A stretch of 64,000 nt of DNA, taken from NCBI GenBank assembly GCA_964650285.1, contig CAZYSP010000004.1, positions 9,205 to 73,204 of the forward strand. The letters are read 5' to 3'. The DNA is from JACPJP01 sp964650285 (GTDB taxonomy: Archaea; Nanobdellota; Nanobdellia; Woesearchaeales; GW2011-AR4). Shown one piece after another: positions 8,263 through 16,486 of this stretch. A model generated the notes under the pieces. The model was not told the DNA's origin and made no database searches. It worked only from the letters and a program-made list of their open reading frames with translations. Position 1 is the first letter of the stretch; every line of letters begins with the position of its first letter. The translations under genes and the position numbers were made by a program.

Positions 8263-8895
8263 TTGGTTAACATAACAAAACTTACAGAGAGCTATATAGC
8301 AGAGCATCCTTTTGTAAAAGATTGCCTGAAAAAGGGCCTTATTAATTATTCTTCTCTAACCAGGCAGATATGCCTTGATTTAAAACTGTCTAAAAAAAAT
8401 TTTGATGCTGTTTTAATTGCATGCCGTCGTTTTTATAGAAAAATAAAAACAGAAGCTACAATAGAAAAGAAAATTCTTAATATTCTGAAGAACAGCAAAA
8501 TAGAAGTTAAAAATAAAATTAACGCTATAGTTTTGGAAAAGGACATTGTTTTTTCTAATTTGCTTGACATAGAAAAAGAGGCAAAAAAAATTCTGGAAAC
8601 CTTCCATATTATTGAAGGCGCAACTGCAATAACAGTTATAACTTCCAATGAACTTGCTAAAAAGGTAAAACAGGTTTTTAGGAATAAAATTATTAAAGAA
8701 AACACTAATTTGGTAGAGGTAATATTAAAAAGCCCAAAACAAATAGAAACAACAGCAGGAATTGTTTCCTATATATATTCTTTGTTGGGAGAAAATGGCA
8801 TAAATATAATCGAAACTTTAAGCTGCTGGACTGATACAATATTTCTAGTTGAAGAAAAAGACTTAAGCAGGATTATGGAGTTTTTAAGATTTTGA
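8263..8895 (+). CDS. HTH-like plus ACT-domain protein, candidate arginine regulator
   Basis: The 210-residue protein has an N-terminal helical region (about 1-60) with a helix-turn-helix character and a C-terminal ACT-type regulatory domain (about 110-210) in which NLVEVILKSPKQIETTAG and GENGINIIETLSC resemble aspartokinase-like ACT repeats. ACT domains bind amino acids and often control amino-acid pathways. It is divergent from the arginine operon with a palindrome between them, so control of that operon is a reasonable inference. The start is TTG, chosen because GGGGG at 8250-8254 is well spaced as a Shine-Dalgarno. The ligand is unknown. Confidence 0.6.
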   Translation: MVNITKLTESYIAEHPFVKDCLKKGLINYSSLTRQICLDLKLSKKNFDAVLIACRRFYRKIKTEATIEKKILNILKNSKIEVKNKINAIVLEKDIVFSNLLDIEKEAKKILETFHIIEGATAITVITSNELAKKVKQVFRNKIIKENTNLVEVILKSPKQIETTAGIVSYIYSLLGENGINIIETLSCWTDTIFLVEEKDLSRIMEFLRF

Positions 8896-8899
8896 TTAA

Positions 8900-9502
8900 T
8901 TACCCGACAAATCCCTTATCCTCCAGATAATGCCCTAATTTTTCTTTTTTCGCCTGAAGATAATCTTTATTTTTTGTATGAGGTTTTATTATTAATGGAA
9001 CCCTTTCAACAATTTCAATTCCATATTTCTCTAAACCTTCTATTTTTTTTGGGTTATTAGTCATCAACCTCATTTTTTTCACCCCCAAGTCAGCTAGAAT
9101 TTGAACTCCAATTGTATAATCTCTTTCATCTGCTTCAAATCCAAGTTTTTCATTTGCTTCAACAGTATCCATTCCTTCATCCTGCAAGCTATAGGCTTTA
9201 ATTTTATTCAATAATCCAATTCCTCTACCTTCTTGTCTAAGATGAAGAAGAACTCCACCCTCTTTACCAATCATCCTCAAAGCCTTATCTAACTGCCCAT
9301 TACAATCACATCTTAAAGAATGAAAAACATTGCCAGTAAGACATTCTGAATGAACTCTTACCAAAACATCTTTATTGTTAATTTCTCCTTTAACCAATGC
9401 AATATGGTTTAATCCTTCATTGTCTTCATAAACAATTGCAGTAAAATCACCATACTCAGTTGGTAATTTCGAGGATTCCTTCCTTCTTATTTTTGCATCC
9501 AT
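8900..9502 (-). CDS. ribA: GTP cyclohydrolase II
   Basis: Opens GTP for riboflavin synthesis. The zinc site is seen in HSECLTGNVFHSLRCDC, followed by LHLRQEGRGIGL and the late MRLMTNNPKKIEGL motif. At about 200 residues it is a monofunctional RibA; the partner RibB is separate at 11228. The frame extends four codons upstream to a TTG, but a TATA box at 9525-9534 lies 27 bases before the ATG at 9502, so a leaderless start at the ATG is preferred. Bacterial-type RibA is unusual beside the archaeal ArfA route and suggests a bacteria-like riboflavin pathway here. Confidence 0.92.
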   Translation of the reverse strand: MDAKIRRKESSKLPTEYGDFTAIVYEDNEGLNHIALVKGEINNKDVLVRVHSECLTGNVFHSLRCDCNGQLDKALRMIGKEGGVLLHLRQEGRGIGLLNKIKAYSLQDEGMDTVEANEKLGFEADERDYTIGVQILADLGVKKMRLMTNNPKKIEGLEKYGIEIVERVPLIIKPHTKNKDYLQAKKEKLGHYLEDKGFVG

Positions 9503-9582
9503 CTTATGTCGCAAATCAAACCGGTTATTTAAACATTATTATAACATTATAGATCTGTGTATACAAAATCAATAGAAACAGC

Positions 9583-9768
9583 TTACTCTTTATCTTCCTC
9601 TTCGTCTTCTTCCTTTTTTTCTTTCTTTTCTTCGTCAGCTTCGTCGTAGCCTTTCATAAACCCTGCTTCCTCAGGGCTTATCTCTCCTCCGTCCACTAGC
9701 TCTTCTCTGCCTTCCTCATCGTATACTGTCTCTTCCTCTTTTTCCTCACTTTGTTCTTCTTCAGGCAT
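9583..9768 (-). CDS. Small highly acidic protein
   Basis: A 61-residue protein made mainly of Glu, Asp and Lys, with one less biased core, GEISPEEAGFMKGYDEADEE at about residues 28-47, that looks like a short helical interaction motif. A TATA-like run on the minus strand near 9799 lies about 30 bases before the ATG. No catalytic motif or known family is recognised. The charge pattern and the conserved-looking core suggest a partner-binding protein, but this is inference. Confidence 0.55.
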   Translation of the reverse strand: MPEEEQSEEKEEETVYDEEGREELVDGGEISPEEAGFMKGYDEADEEKKEKKEEDEEEDKE

Positions 9769-9907
9769 TTTTAAACCAAATCCAAAATTTAAGAACTAGT
9801 TTAAAAAGTTTTCTATACACCATCCCGAATTTTAGTATATTGCCACTATCCTTAAATTAAAACAAACAAATTTAAATAAACCCCTATTTTTCCATTTTCA
9901 GAGTTTT

Positions 9908-10981
9908 ATGATTTCACATAAAAAGTATATTGATATTGCTATAAAGCTGGCTGAGAAAGGCAGAGGCTATGTAAGTCCGAACCCTCTTGTTGGATGTATA
10001 ATTGTTAAGAGGGGCAAGATTGTAGGCCGTGGTTATCATAAAAAATACGGGGAAGAGCATGCAGAAATAAATGCTTTAAAAGCAGCTGGAAAAAAGGCAA
10101 ATAACGCAACCATGTACGTTAACATTGAGCCTTGTTCTCACTGGGGAAAAACCAGCCCATGCACAGAAAAAATTGTTGAAGCTGGCATCAGGGAAGTTAT
10201 TGTGGGAGTAGAAGACCCCAACCCCTTAGTGGATGGGTATAAAGAATTAAAATTCCGTGGCCTAAAAACAAGAATAGGCATTTTAAGGGACAAAGCAAAA
10301 AAACTAAATGAAGCTTATATAAAGTATACAAAGACAAAAAAGCCTTTTGTAATCCTGAAATTGGCTATGAGCCTTGATGGGAAAATAGCAACCTCTAGTG
10401 GTGATTCAAAATACATAACATCCAGGGCAGCTAGAAAATATGTGCATCAGCTAAGAAATGATGTTGATGCTGTTATGGTTGGAATAAATACAATTACAAG
10501 AGATAACCCAATGCTGGATTCAAGGCTTGTCAAAGGAAAAAATCCTAAAAAGATAGTAGTTGACTCAAGCTTAAAAATATCAGAAAGATCAAAAATTCTT
10601 AAAGAACCAAGCAAAGTCATAATTGCAACAACAAAAAAAGCACCCAGAAAAAAGATAGATAAATTACAGCATAAAGGTGCTAGGATAATAATATTAAATC
10701 CAAAAAAAGGGCTGGTTGATTTGAAAGAACTGGCAAAAGAGCTCGGAAAATCTGAAATAGCATCTGTTATGATAGAAGGAGGCGCAGAATTAAGCGGAAA
10801 CGCTATAAAAGAAGGAATTGTAGACAAGCTTTTGATATTTACTGCACCAAAGATAATTGGCAATGGTTTAGGGCCAATAAAAAATCTGGGCATTAAAAAA
10901 GTCAACAAAGCCATCAAGCTAAAGAACATTTTAACAAAAAAGATAGGAAAGGACTTTCTGGTAGAGGGAAATTTAAAATAA
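9908..10981 (+). CDS. ribD: Bifunctional pyrimidine deaminase/reductase
   Basis: Two consecutive riboflavin steps in one chain: deamination of the diaminopyrimidine and reduction of the ribosyl group. The N-terminal deaminase (1-145) shows GEEHAEINALKAAG and PCSHWGKTSPCTE, the His/Glu and two-Cys zinc site. The C-terminal reductase (about 146-357) shows LKLAMSLDGKIATSSGD and IEGGAELSG. The 357-residue length matches bacterial RibD; most archaea have only a stand-alone reductase. A TATA-like AAATTTAAATAAAC near 9876 precedes the ATG by about 30 bases. Confidence 0.94.
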   Translation: MISHKKYIDIAIKLAEKGRGYVSPNPLVGCIIVKRGKIVGRGYHKKYGEEHAEINALKAAGKKANNATMYVNIEPCSHWGKTSPCTEKIVEAGIREVIVGVEDPNPLVDGYKELKFRGLKTRIGILRDKAKKLNEAYIKYTKTKKPFVILKLAMSLDGKIATSSGDSKYITSRAARKYVHQLRNDVDAVMVGINTITRDNPMLDSRLVKGKNPKKIVVDSSLKISERSKILKEPSKVIIATTKKAPRKKIDKLQHKGARIIILNPKKGLVDLKELAKELGKSEIASVMIEGGAELSGNAIKEGIVDKLLIFTAPKIIGNGLGPIKNLGIKKVNKAIKLKNILTKKIGKDFLVEGNLK

Positions 10982-11006
10982 AAAAAGAGTTTTGTCAAAT
11001 AAATAG

Positions 11007-11156
11007 AGCCAAGTTATTTCTAATATAGGGGAGGTGGGTGGGAAAAATCACCAAATGATATTAATTAAAATGTTGTGTATCATAACCAAATAATATCTAC
11101 AAAATGATATTAAGATGCAACATTTTGTCTAAAGTCCGCTCTGGCATAGCTTGGCT
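11007..11156 (+). ncRNA. Repeated structured element, copy 1
   Basis: First of three copies of an unrecognised structured element. The ends pair over 11 positions: AGCCAAGTTAT (11007-11017) with ATAGCTTGGCT (11146-11156). Inside are the two blocks shared by all copies, a G-run GGGGAGGTGGGTGGG beginning at 11028 and CTAAAGTCCGCTCTGGC ending at 11145, and an inner hairpin AAAATGTTG/CAACATTTT. It fills the ribD-ribB gap. A TATA-like ATTTAAAATA (10971-10980) lies about 30 bases upstream in the G-rich orientation, but a weak TATA also exists for the other strand, so the transcribed strand is not settled. Confidence 0.65.
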
Positions 11157-11227
11157 TAATGTCAAATTAATCGATAAGCTCATAAAAAAAGAAAACTATA
11201 AAAACCCCCTATTTAAACTACAAACAG

Positions 11228-11890
11228 ATGGAATTCAGCAAAATAAAAGACGTTATTAATGACATTAAAAGAGGAAAGTTTGTCATTGTGGTGGATGATG
11301 AAAACAGGGAAAACGAAGGTGACCTAGTTCTTGCCGCTTCAAAGGTAACAGCCAATAAGATAAATTACATGATAAAATATGCCCGTGGTTTAGTGTGCAT
11401 GCCGATTATAAGAGAAAGATTAGAGCAATTGGGTATACCTGCAATGGTAAATCATAAAGAAATCAATAGATGCATGTTTTCTATACCTATAGATTACAAA
11501 AACGGAACAACAACTGGAATTTCCCCAGCTGACAGAGCTGCTACAATAAGTGCTTTAGTTAATGAAAATACAAAAAATGAAGACTTTGCTAAGCCTGGAC
11601 ATTTATTCCCTATAATATACAAAGACGGTGGTGTTTTAGTAAGAGAGGGTCATACAGAAGCATCTGTTGATTTAGCTCGTTTAGCAGGATTATATCCTGC
11701 AGCTGTAATATGCGAAGTAATAAATGATGATGGAAGCATGGCAAAACTTCCTGACTTAATTGAATTCTCAAAGAAGCATAACAATATGAAGATTGTTACT
11801 ATTAAAGATTTGGTTGATTATATAAAAAATAATCCTGATGCTAGTAAGGCAGAAGAGCAGAGTGTAGTTCTAGATACTGCAAATCAATAA
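11228..11890 (+). CDS. ribB: 3,4-dihydroxy-2-butanone 4-phosphate synthase
   Basis: Makes the four-carbon precursor of riboflavin from ribulose 5-phosphate. Family motifs are VVDDENRENEGDLV near residue 21, GHTEASVDLARLAG and the CEVINDDGSMA stretch near the C terminus. At 220 residues it is a single-domain RibB. A TATA-like aactataaaaac near 11198 is 27-30 bases from the ATG, indicating a leaderless transcript separate from ribD. RibA, RibD and RibB are here; lumazine and riboflavin synthases are not in the window. Confidence 0.94.
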   Translation: MEFSKIKDVINDIKRGKFVIVVDDENRENEGDLVLAASKVTANKINYMIKYARGLVCMPIIRERLEQLGIPAMVNHKEINRCMFSIPIDYKNGTTTGISPADRAATISALVNENTKNEDFAKPGHLFPIIYKDGGVLVREGHTEASVDLARLAGLYPAAVICEVINDDGSMAKLPDLIEFSKKHNNMKIVTIKDLVDYIKNNPDASKAEEQSVVLDTANQ

Positions 11891-11923
11891 GCTTTATAAA
11901 TCGATATTCTTTACCACTACCTT

Positions 11924-12286
11924 ATGGGAGTTAAATTAATATTATCCATTTTATTTGTAATCGGATTATTTTTAATAGTTAGTTGTACTTCTGAACCAAA
12001 AGTAGAGCCATCTGTGCCAACAATATACATAGCAGGAGCAGTTGAAGAACCTCAAGTAAAAACTTTTGTTGTTGGAGAAGAAAATTCCTTGTCATGGATT
12101 GAAGAGACAAAAGAAAAAAGGCACGAATTAAACATGATAAGATATTCTGAAGAATATGAAGATGAACTTGAAGAATTTGAGCTCAAAAGCAGACTAAAAA
12201 ACGTAAGAAGATCTGTTGATAATGAATTAATTGTTGGGTTTGATGACGAGCTCGATAATCCAAGGTGGAAGGAAGTGGGTTCTTGA
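11924..12286 (+). CDS. Small lipoprotein-like secreted protein
   Basis: The 120-residue product begins with a 20-residue hydrophobic signal ending in a lipobox-like IVSC, as in prokaryotic lipoproteins, followed by a charged Glu/Lys-rich domain with no recognisable motif. It is probably anchored on the outer face of the membrane. It ends 10 bases before the radical SAM start chosen here, so the two may be cotranscribed. Function unknown. Confidence 0.6.
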   Translation: MGVKLILSILFVIGLFLIVSCTSEPKVEPSVPTIYIAGAVEEPQVKTFVVGEENSLSWIEETKEKRHELNMIRYSEEYEDELEEFELKSRLKNVRRSVDNELIVGFDDELDNPRWKEVGS

Positions 12287-12296
12287 GTGTATAAAA

Positions 12297-13289
12297 ATGA
12301 TATATTCGTTAGTTAAATCTACAATACAACATTTCAATCCAGGCCTAATAAGTAGAACGTTAAGAGAAGTGAGACTGGGGGCAGCAATATCGTTAACACT
12401 TAATTATGTAGCTCAAGAATATAGTATATATAAACAAAACAAAGATAACAGAATATCCCCAACACTCATACAGCTTGAACTTACAACATATTGTCCTTGG
12501 AGATGCAAAGGTTGTTATATGCCTGTAGAAGAAAGAAAAGACAAAAAAGTAATTGATTTAGAAACAGCACACAAAGCTGTTCAGAAAGGAATTTCTTGGG
12601 GAATTAGGAATTTCAATCTAATTGGGGGAGAGACCATAAGTAGGGATACTGTACCTGTTATTGAAAGTTTAATTACAGAATATCCTTCATTGAGTTTCCA
12701 TTGTTGTACAAATGGAATTTATTTATCTTCACAAAATGAGGAATTAGATGATATTGTTTTGAGGAATAACCTTAATATAGGGTTAAGTATAGATGGATTT
12801 AAGGAGACAAATGATGCTATAAGAGGCAAAAATTCGTATAGAAGTGTTATTTCAGCCGCAGAATATTTAAGTTCAAGAAGATCCCTTTATGGAGCTACTG
12901 TAACATTAGGACCAGAGAATATTGAAGAAGTTACATCTGAAGAATTCATGGATTTTCTGATATCCCATAGATTCCATTATGTAACATATGGCATTTCTCA
13001 TAAAGTCGATCATGCCTCATGCAGCAATGCTCTTGAAGCATTAAAGTCATTAAGAAAAAAACCAATCTTTATTTATATTAATTCACTAGGTCATATAGAC
13101 GATTTATCCCCGCTAAAAAGAGATAGGCTAATTTCTGTTGATAAGCGTGGTAAAATTCTTAACGACAGGGGAGAAAGAATACCTATTGCAGATCTTGATA
13201 CAGATATAGAGGATATAGTTTCAAGTAAAGATTGGAAAAAAAGATTTACTTTAGAGTGGGCATTACACTCGAATAAAGAATCTAATTAA
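12297..13289 (+). CDS. Radical SAM protein
   Basis: A radical SAM enzyme of about 330 residues. The 4Fe-4S motif CPWRCKGCYMP fits CxxxCxxC, and GGETISRD and CTNGIYL are the usual SAM-contact motifs. No extra C-terminal cysteine-rich SPASM domain is seen. The frame is open 22 codons further upstream from a TTG, but that would overlap the lipoprotein gene; the ATG at 12297 follows its stop by 10 bases. Similarity is of the MoaA/HpnH-like general type; the substrate is not evident. Confidence 0.8.
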   Translation: MIYSLVKSTIQHFNPGLISRTLREVRLGAAISLTLNYVAQEYSIYKQNKDNRISPTLIQLELTTYCPWRCKGCYMPVEERKDKKVIDLETAHKAVQKGISWGIRNFNLIGGETISRDTVPVIESLITEYPSLSFHCCTNGIYLSSQNEELDDIVLRNNLNIGLSIDGFKETNDAIRGKNSYRSVISAAEYLSSRRSLYGATVTLGPENIEEVTSEEFMDFLISHRFHYVTYGISHKVDHASCSNALEALKSLRKKPIFIYINSLGHIDDLSPLKRDRLISVDKRGKILNDRGERIPIADLDTDIEDIVSSKDWKKRFTLEWALHSNKESN

Positions 13290-13327
13290 CCAAAAACTAT
13301 TTATTGAACCTCTATCTAAATTCTTAT

Positions 13328-14989
13328 ATGGACAAATTTAAAGAAGAAATAATTAAATCAATAAAAAAAAAGGTAAAAGCGGACATAGAATTGGAAATAC
13401 CCCCAAAGCCAGATATGGGTGATTATGCTTTTCCCTGCTTTTCTTTGGCAAAAATTTATAAAAAAAATCCAAATGAAATAGCAAATGACCTATCAAAAAA
13501 AATAAAGAAAAGCAAATACATACAAGAAATAAAAGTTATTGGGCCATATCTTAATTTTTTTATTAATAAAAATGCATTAACTGAGGATACATTAAAAAGA
13601 ATATTAAAAGAAAAAGATAAGTATGGTTCTTCTAATCTTGGAAAAAATAAAAAAATAATTCTTGAGCATACAAGTATTAACCCAAATGCAAGCCCTCATG
13701 TAGGCCGTGCAAGAAATGCCCTGATTGGTGATGCACTGGTAAAAATTCTAAGATTTCAGAAATATAATGTTGAAGTGCATTATTATGTAAATGATATTGG
13801 AAAGCAGATTGCAATGTTAGTTCTAGTAGCTCAAAACAAAAAAAATATCAAATTTGATGATTTATTAAAAATTTATATTGGTATATCAAAAAAAGTTGAA
13901 AAAAATGAAAAATTAGAGAAAGAAGTGTTGTTGCTTTTAAATAAGCTCGAGAATGGAGATAAAAAAATAATTAATGAATTCAAAAGAATTGTAAGCATAT
14001 CAATTAAAGGCCAGACAAAAATTCTTTCTGAACTGGGCATTAAATACGATAAGTTTGATTATGAATCAACATATTTATGGAGCAAAAAAACAGATGAAAC
14101 ATTAAAATTGCTGGAAAAAACAGGCAAATTTTTCTTTGATAAAGACAACAGGTTTGTTTTGGATGAAAAAGGCTTTGAGTTGGGAATGAAAGTTCCTGTT
14201 TTGGTCTTAACAAGAGGCGATAGCACTTCATTGTACCCATTAAGAGATATTGCTTATGCGTTAGATATAGGCAAAAAGGGAAAAAACGTTGTTGTGCTGG
14301 GAGAAGATCAAAAATTATACAACGAGCAGATAAATGCCGCTTTAAAATTATTGGAAAAAAAGCCAAGAAAAGCAGTTTATTATTCTTTTGTACTATTAGA
14401 AGAAGGAAAGATGTCCACAAGAAAAGGAAATATAGTTTTGCTGGAAGACTTTATGGCAGAAGCATTAAAAAAAGCAGGAGGGGAATTAAAGCAGAGATAC
14501 AAAAAAATTGACACTAAAGCTGCAAAAATAATTGGTTATGGTTCATTAAAATACGCAATCCTGAAAGTAAGTCCTGAGAAAAACGTTATCTTTAACTGGC
14601 AGCAGGCATTAAACTTTGAAGGCGAAACAGCACCTTACATACAGTATGCTTATGCAAGAATAAGCTCAATAATAAAAAAGCATAAGAAAGCATTGCCAAA
14701 AACCGCTAATTTTTCATTATTAGACAAAAAAGAGGAAATAGAATTAATAAAAAAATTATCTGCTTTCCCTCAAATTGCAGAAAAGGTATCTGTTGAACTT
14801 AGACCAAACATAATCGCAAATTATGCTTACGAACTAGCAAAACAATTTAATGAATTCTACCACATACATAATATTTTAAAAGAAAAAGAAGAAATAAAGA
14901 AAGCAAGATTATTGTTAGCAAAAAGCGTGCAGCAAACATTGAAGAACAGCTTGAATTTACTTGGTATAGATATTTTAGAGAGGATGTAA
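13328..14989 (+). CDS. argS: Arginyl-tRNA synthetase
   Basis: Class I synthetase charging tRNA-Arg. The HIGH-like motif is NASPHVGRARNALIGD near residue 125; the KMSKS-like loop is GKMSTRKGN. The N-terminal additional domain (about 1-90) and the C-terminal DALR anticodon-binding domain ending in LLGIDILERM are present. About 553 residues is normal. An upstream TTG is in frame, but a TATA-like run near 13295-13303 places the transcript start at the ATG at 13328. A tRNA-Arg(UCU) lies 0.9 kb away. Confidence 0.94.
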   Translation: MDKFKEEIIKSIKKKVKADIELEIPPKPDMGDYAFPCFSLAKIYKKNPNEIANDLSKKIKKSKYIQEIKVIGPYLNFFINKNALTEDTLKRILKEKDKYGSSNLGKNKKIILEHTSINPNASPHVGRARNALIGDALVKILRFQKYNVEVHYYVNDIGKQIAMLVLVAQNKKNIKFDDLLKIYIGISKKVEKNEKLEKEVLLLLNKLENGDKKIINEFKRIVSISIKGQTKILSELGIKYDKFDYESTYLWSKKTDETLKLLEKTGKFFFDKDNRFVLDEKGFELGMKVPVLVLTRGDSTSLYPLRDIAYALDIGKKGKNVVVLGEDQKLYNEQINAALKLLEKKPRKAVYYSFVLLEEGKMSTRKGNIVLLEDFMAEALKKAGGELKQRYKKIDTKAAKIIGYGSLKYAILKVSPEKNVIFNWQQALNFEGETAPYIQYAYARISSIIKKHKKALPKTANFSLLDKKEEIELIKKLSAFPQIAEKVSVELRPNIIANYAYELAKQFNEFYHIHNILKEKEEIKKARLLLAKSVQQTLKNSLNLLGIDILERM

Positions 14990-15062
14990 AACCAAACATT
15001 TATATAGCATTAAACCCATAAATTGACAATATAACATTAAAAAACTATTACGGAGGTATAAA

Positions 15063-15089
15063 ATGGGCGGAGGAGATGGTTGCTGTTAA
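15063..15089 (+). CDS. Eight-codon ORF MGGGDGCC with a strong ribosome-binding site
   Basis: A very short frame, ATG to TAA, encodes MGGGDGCC. It is preceded by GGAGGT (15052-15057) five bases before the ATG, the best Shine-Dalgarno in this part of the window, and by a TATA-like ACATTTATATAG near 14996-15007. A long T-rich run (15108-15130), a typical archaeal terminator, follows. The arrangement is that of a free-standing transcription unit for a tiny Gly/Cys peptide, possibly a metal- or thiol-binding peptide. Chance cannot be excluded. Confidence 0.35.
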   Translation: MGGGDGCC

Positions 15090-15127
15090 TTCAGCTAAAT
15101 AAATTAAATTTTATTTTTTTCTTTTTC

Positions 15128-15850
15128 TTATATTCTTCTTGCAAAGCTGATAAAACCAGAATGTCCTATTTGCTGGCTTCTGGGCCTTACTTTTCTATCA
15201 TCAATTTCCCATTCTCTTTCAATAATTTCAGAAGTCTTTACATGAACAAAATTTTCATTATGCTCTATTTTTTTAATAAAATCCATGCTTTGCGGTATTG
15301 TTGGGCTGTAAGAAACTAAAAAACCACCTACTTTCAAAGCTTTCTTAGCAACATCTACCGCTCTCCAAGGTTCTGGTAAATCAAATGTAACCAAATCAAT
15401 ATTTTTCTCGTCAACACCTTCATAAATACTTTTATGTTTAATTTCAATATTCTTTAATCCCAAATAATCAATATTCTTTTTTACAATTTCAATAAAATCT
15501 TCCCTTATTTCATATGTAACAACTTCTTTGACAATATTTGCCAGAAAACAACATAATGCTCCAGAACCAGAGCCAGCATCAACAACTTTGCTGTTATTGT
15601 TAATTCCGGTTTCTGCCGCAATTAATCCAATATCCTTCAAAGGTATAATCTGGGCATCTCTTTTAATTTTTTTGTACAAATCAATAAAATAAGGATCAAA
15701 AACAGTAAATTCTTTTTTTGTGTTGGAAATTACTTTGCCTGTTTTTTTCCTCAAATCATTTTTTTTAAAAAAGCCATACTTTGTATGGAAATCCTTACTT
15801 GTATCTTTAATCAGAAATTTATCTTTCTTATTCATCAAAACTTTTGCCAT
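15128..15850 (-). CDS. trmI: tRNA (adenine-N1)-methyltransferase TrmI-like
   Basis: SAM-dependent enzyme that forms m1A in the T loop (position 57/58) of tRNA. Motif I is VVDAGSGSGALCCFLA, and the family signature DLPEPW is present. About 240 residues, normal for archaeal TrmI. The frame stays open upstream into the tRNA-Arg gene, so the ATG at 15850 (MAKVLMNKKD) is taken as the start. Its substrate loop is of interest here because two tRNAs in the window carry introns in that very loop. Confidence 0.88.
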   Translation of the reverse strand: MAKVLMNKKDKFLIKDTSKDFHTKYGFFKKNDLRKKTGKVISNTKKEFTVFDPYFIDLYKKIKRDAQIIPLKDIGLIAAETGINNNSKVVDAGSGSGALCCFLANIVKEVVTYEIREDFIEIVKKNIDYLGLKNIEIKHKSIYEGVDEKNIDLVTFDLPEPWRAVDVAKKALKVGGFLVSYSPTIPQSMDFIKKIEHNENFVHVKTSEIIEREWEIDDRKVRPRSQQIGHSGFISFARRI

Positions 15851-15928
15851 AATAAAATCTAGAATAAGTGCAAATTTAAAAACATTGTTATAAAATAAAA
15901 AATTTATTTCTTCTTTTCTAAAAAAATA

Positions 15929-16059
15929 CGGGTCAGAAGGGATTCGAACCCTCGACCTACAGCTCTCCTCTAATGAATAGAAGGCTGTCGCTCTTTTTGG
16001 CTTCGCCAAAACCTTCTCGAAACAGGTTTCTCGAAGTATCCAAGCTGAGCTACTGACCC
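15929..16059 (-). tRNA. tRNA-Arg(UCU) with two introns
   Basis: Acceptor GGGTCAG pairs with CTGACCC; the T arm is GAGGG-TTCGAAT-CCCTT. The anticodon stem ACAGC/GCTGT encloses CTTCTA-[13 nt]-A, giving anticodon TCT with a canonical 37/38 intron (15965-15977); its BHB has central helix CTTC/GAGG and bulges TAT and AGA. A second, 43-nt intron (about 15995-16037) interrupts the D loop just before the GAGC strand; central helix TTGG/CCAA, bulges ATA and AAA, and inner helix CTTCG/CGAAG fit a BHB. Without both introns a normal cloverleaf results. Minus-strand TATA near 16091. Confidence 0.88.
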
Positions 16060-16097
16060 ATTGACAAGAATAAGTTTTATTATTTCTTTATAAATGT

Positions 16098-16340
16098 TTA
16101 TTTAAATCTATACTGTAAGAAAAGATTCATAGCAAAAAAGAATATCAAAGCAAGGCCCATTAGCACTACTAAAGCCCAAACAAGCCTCTTGTCATTGCCA
16201 AAGCCAAACGGAATAAACCCAATAAAACCACCAACTGCTACTTTAGTATCCTTATTTGTACTTGTTAAAGCACCTATAAAGACTAATGCAAAGCCTATTA
16301 AGATTACTAAAATGCCTATTGGTATTAGATTATTGTTCAT
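16098..16340 (-). CDS. DUF131-like small membrane protein
   Basis: An 80-residue protein with two hydrophobic helices (about 5-25 and 52-75) joined by a loop VAVGGFIGFIPFGFGNDKR. The loop resembles the glycine/proline-rich signature of the archaeal DUF131 (TIGR00304) family. Function of the family is unknown; location is the cytoplasmic membrane. It lies just upstream of the tRNA-Arg gene on the same strand. Confidence 0.65.
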   Translation of the reverse strand: MNNNLIPIGILVILIGFALVFIGALTSTNKDTKVAVGGFIGFIPFGFGNDKRLVWALVVLMGLALIFFFAMNLFLQYRFK

Positions 16341-16486
16341 GTTGGATTTTATAGTTTTTTAGATATTTAATTGTTTTGTTAGATTTTATTGCTTTTAAAA
16401 TATATTCCCCAGTATATAATCAATCCGAAAGCTTTATATATGGGCAATATAGATATTCGTATACTAGTTTAGTAATAAGTTTATGT

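Noticed and set aside
11125..11145. CTAAAGTCCGCTCTGGC resembles the GGAAAGTCC conserved region I of RNase P RNA.
   Set aside because: RNase P RNA is much longer, has this block near its 5' end, and needs a matching region V; the element is 120-150 nt, has the block at its 3' end, and occurs three times.
15850..16009. N-terminal extension of the TrmI-like protein (53 extra residues).
   Set aside because: The extension reads through the tRNA-Arg gene; the ATG at 15850 gives a standard TrmI.
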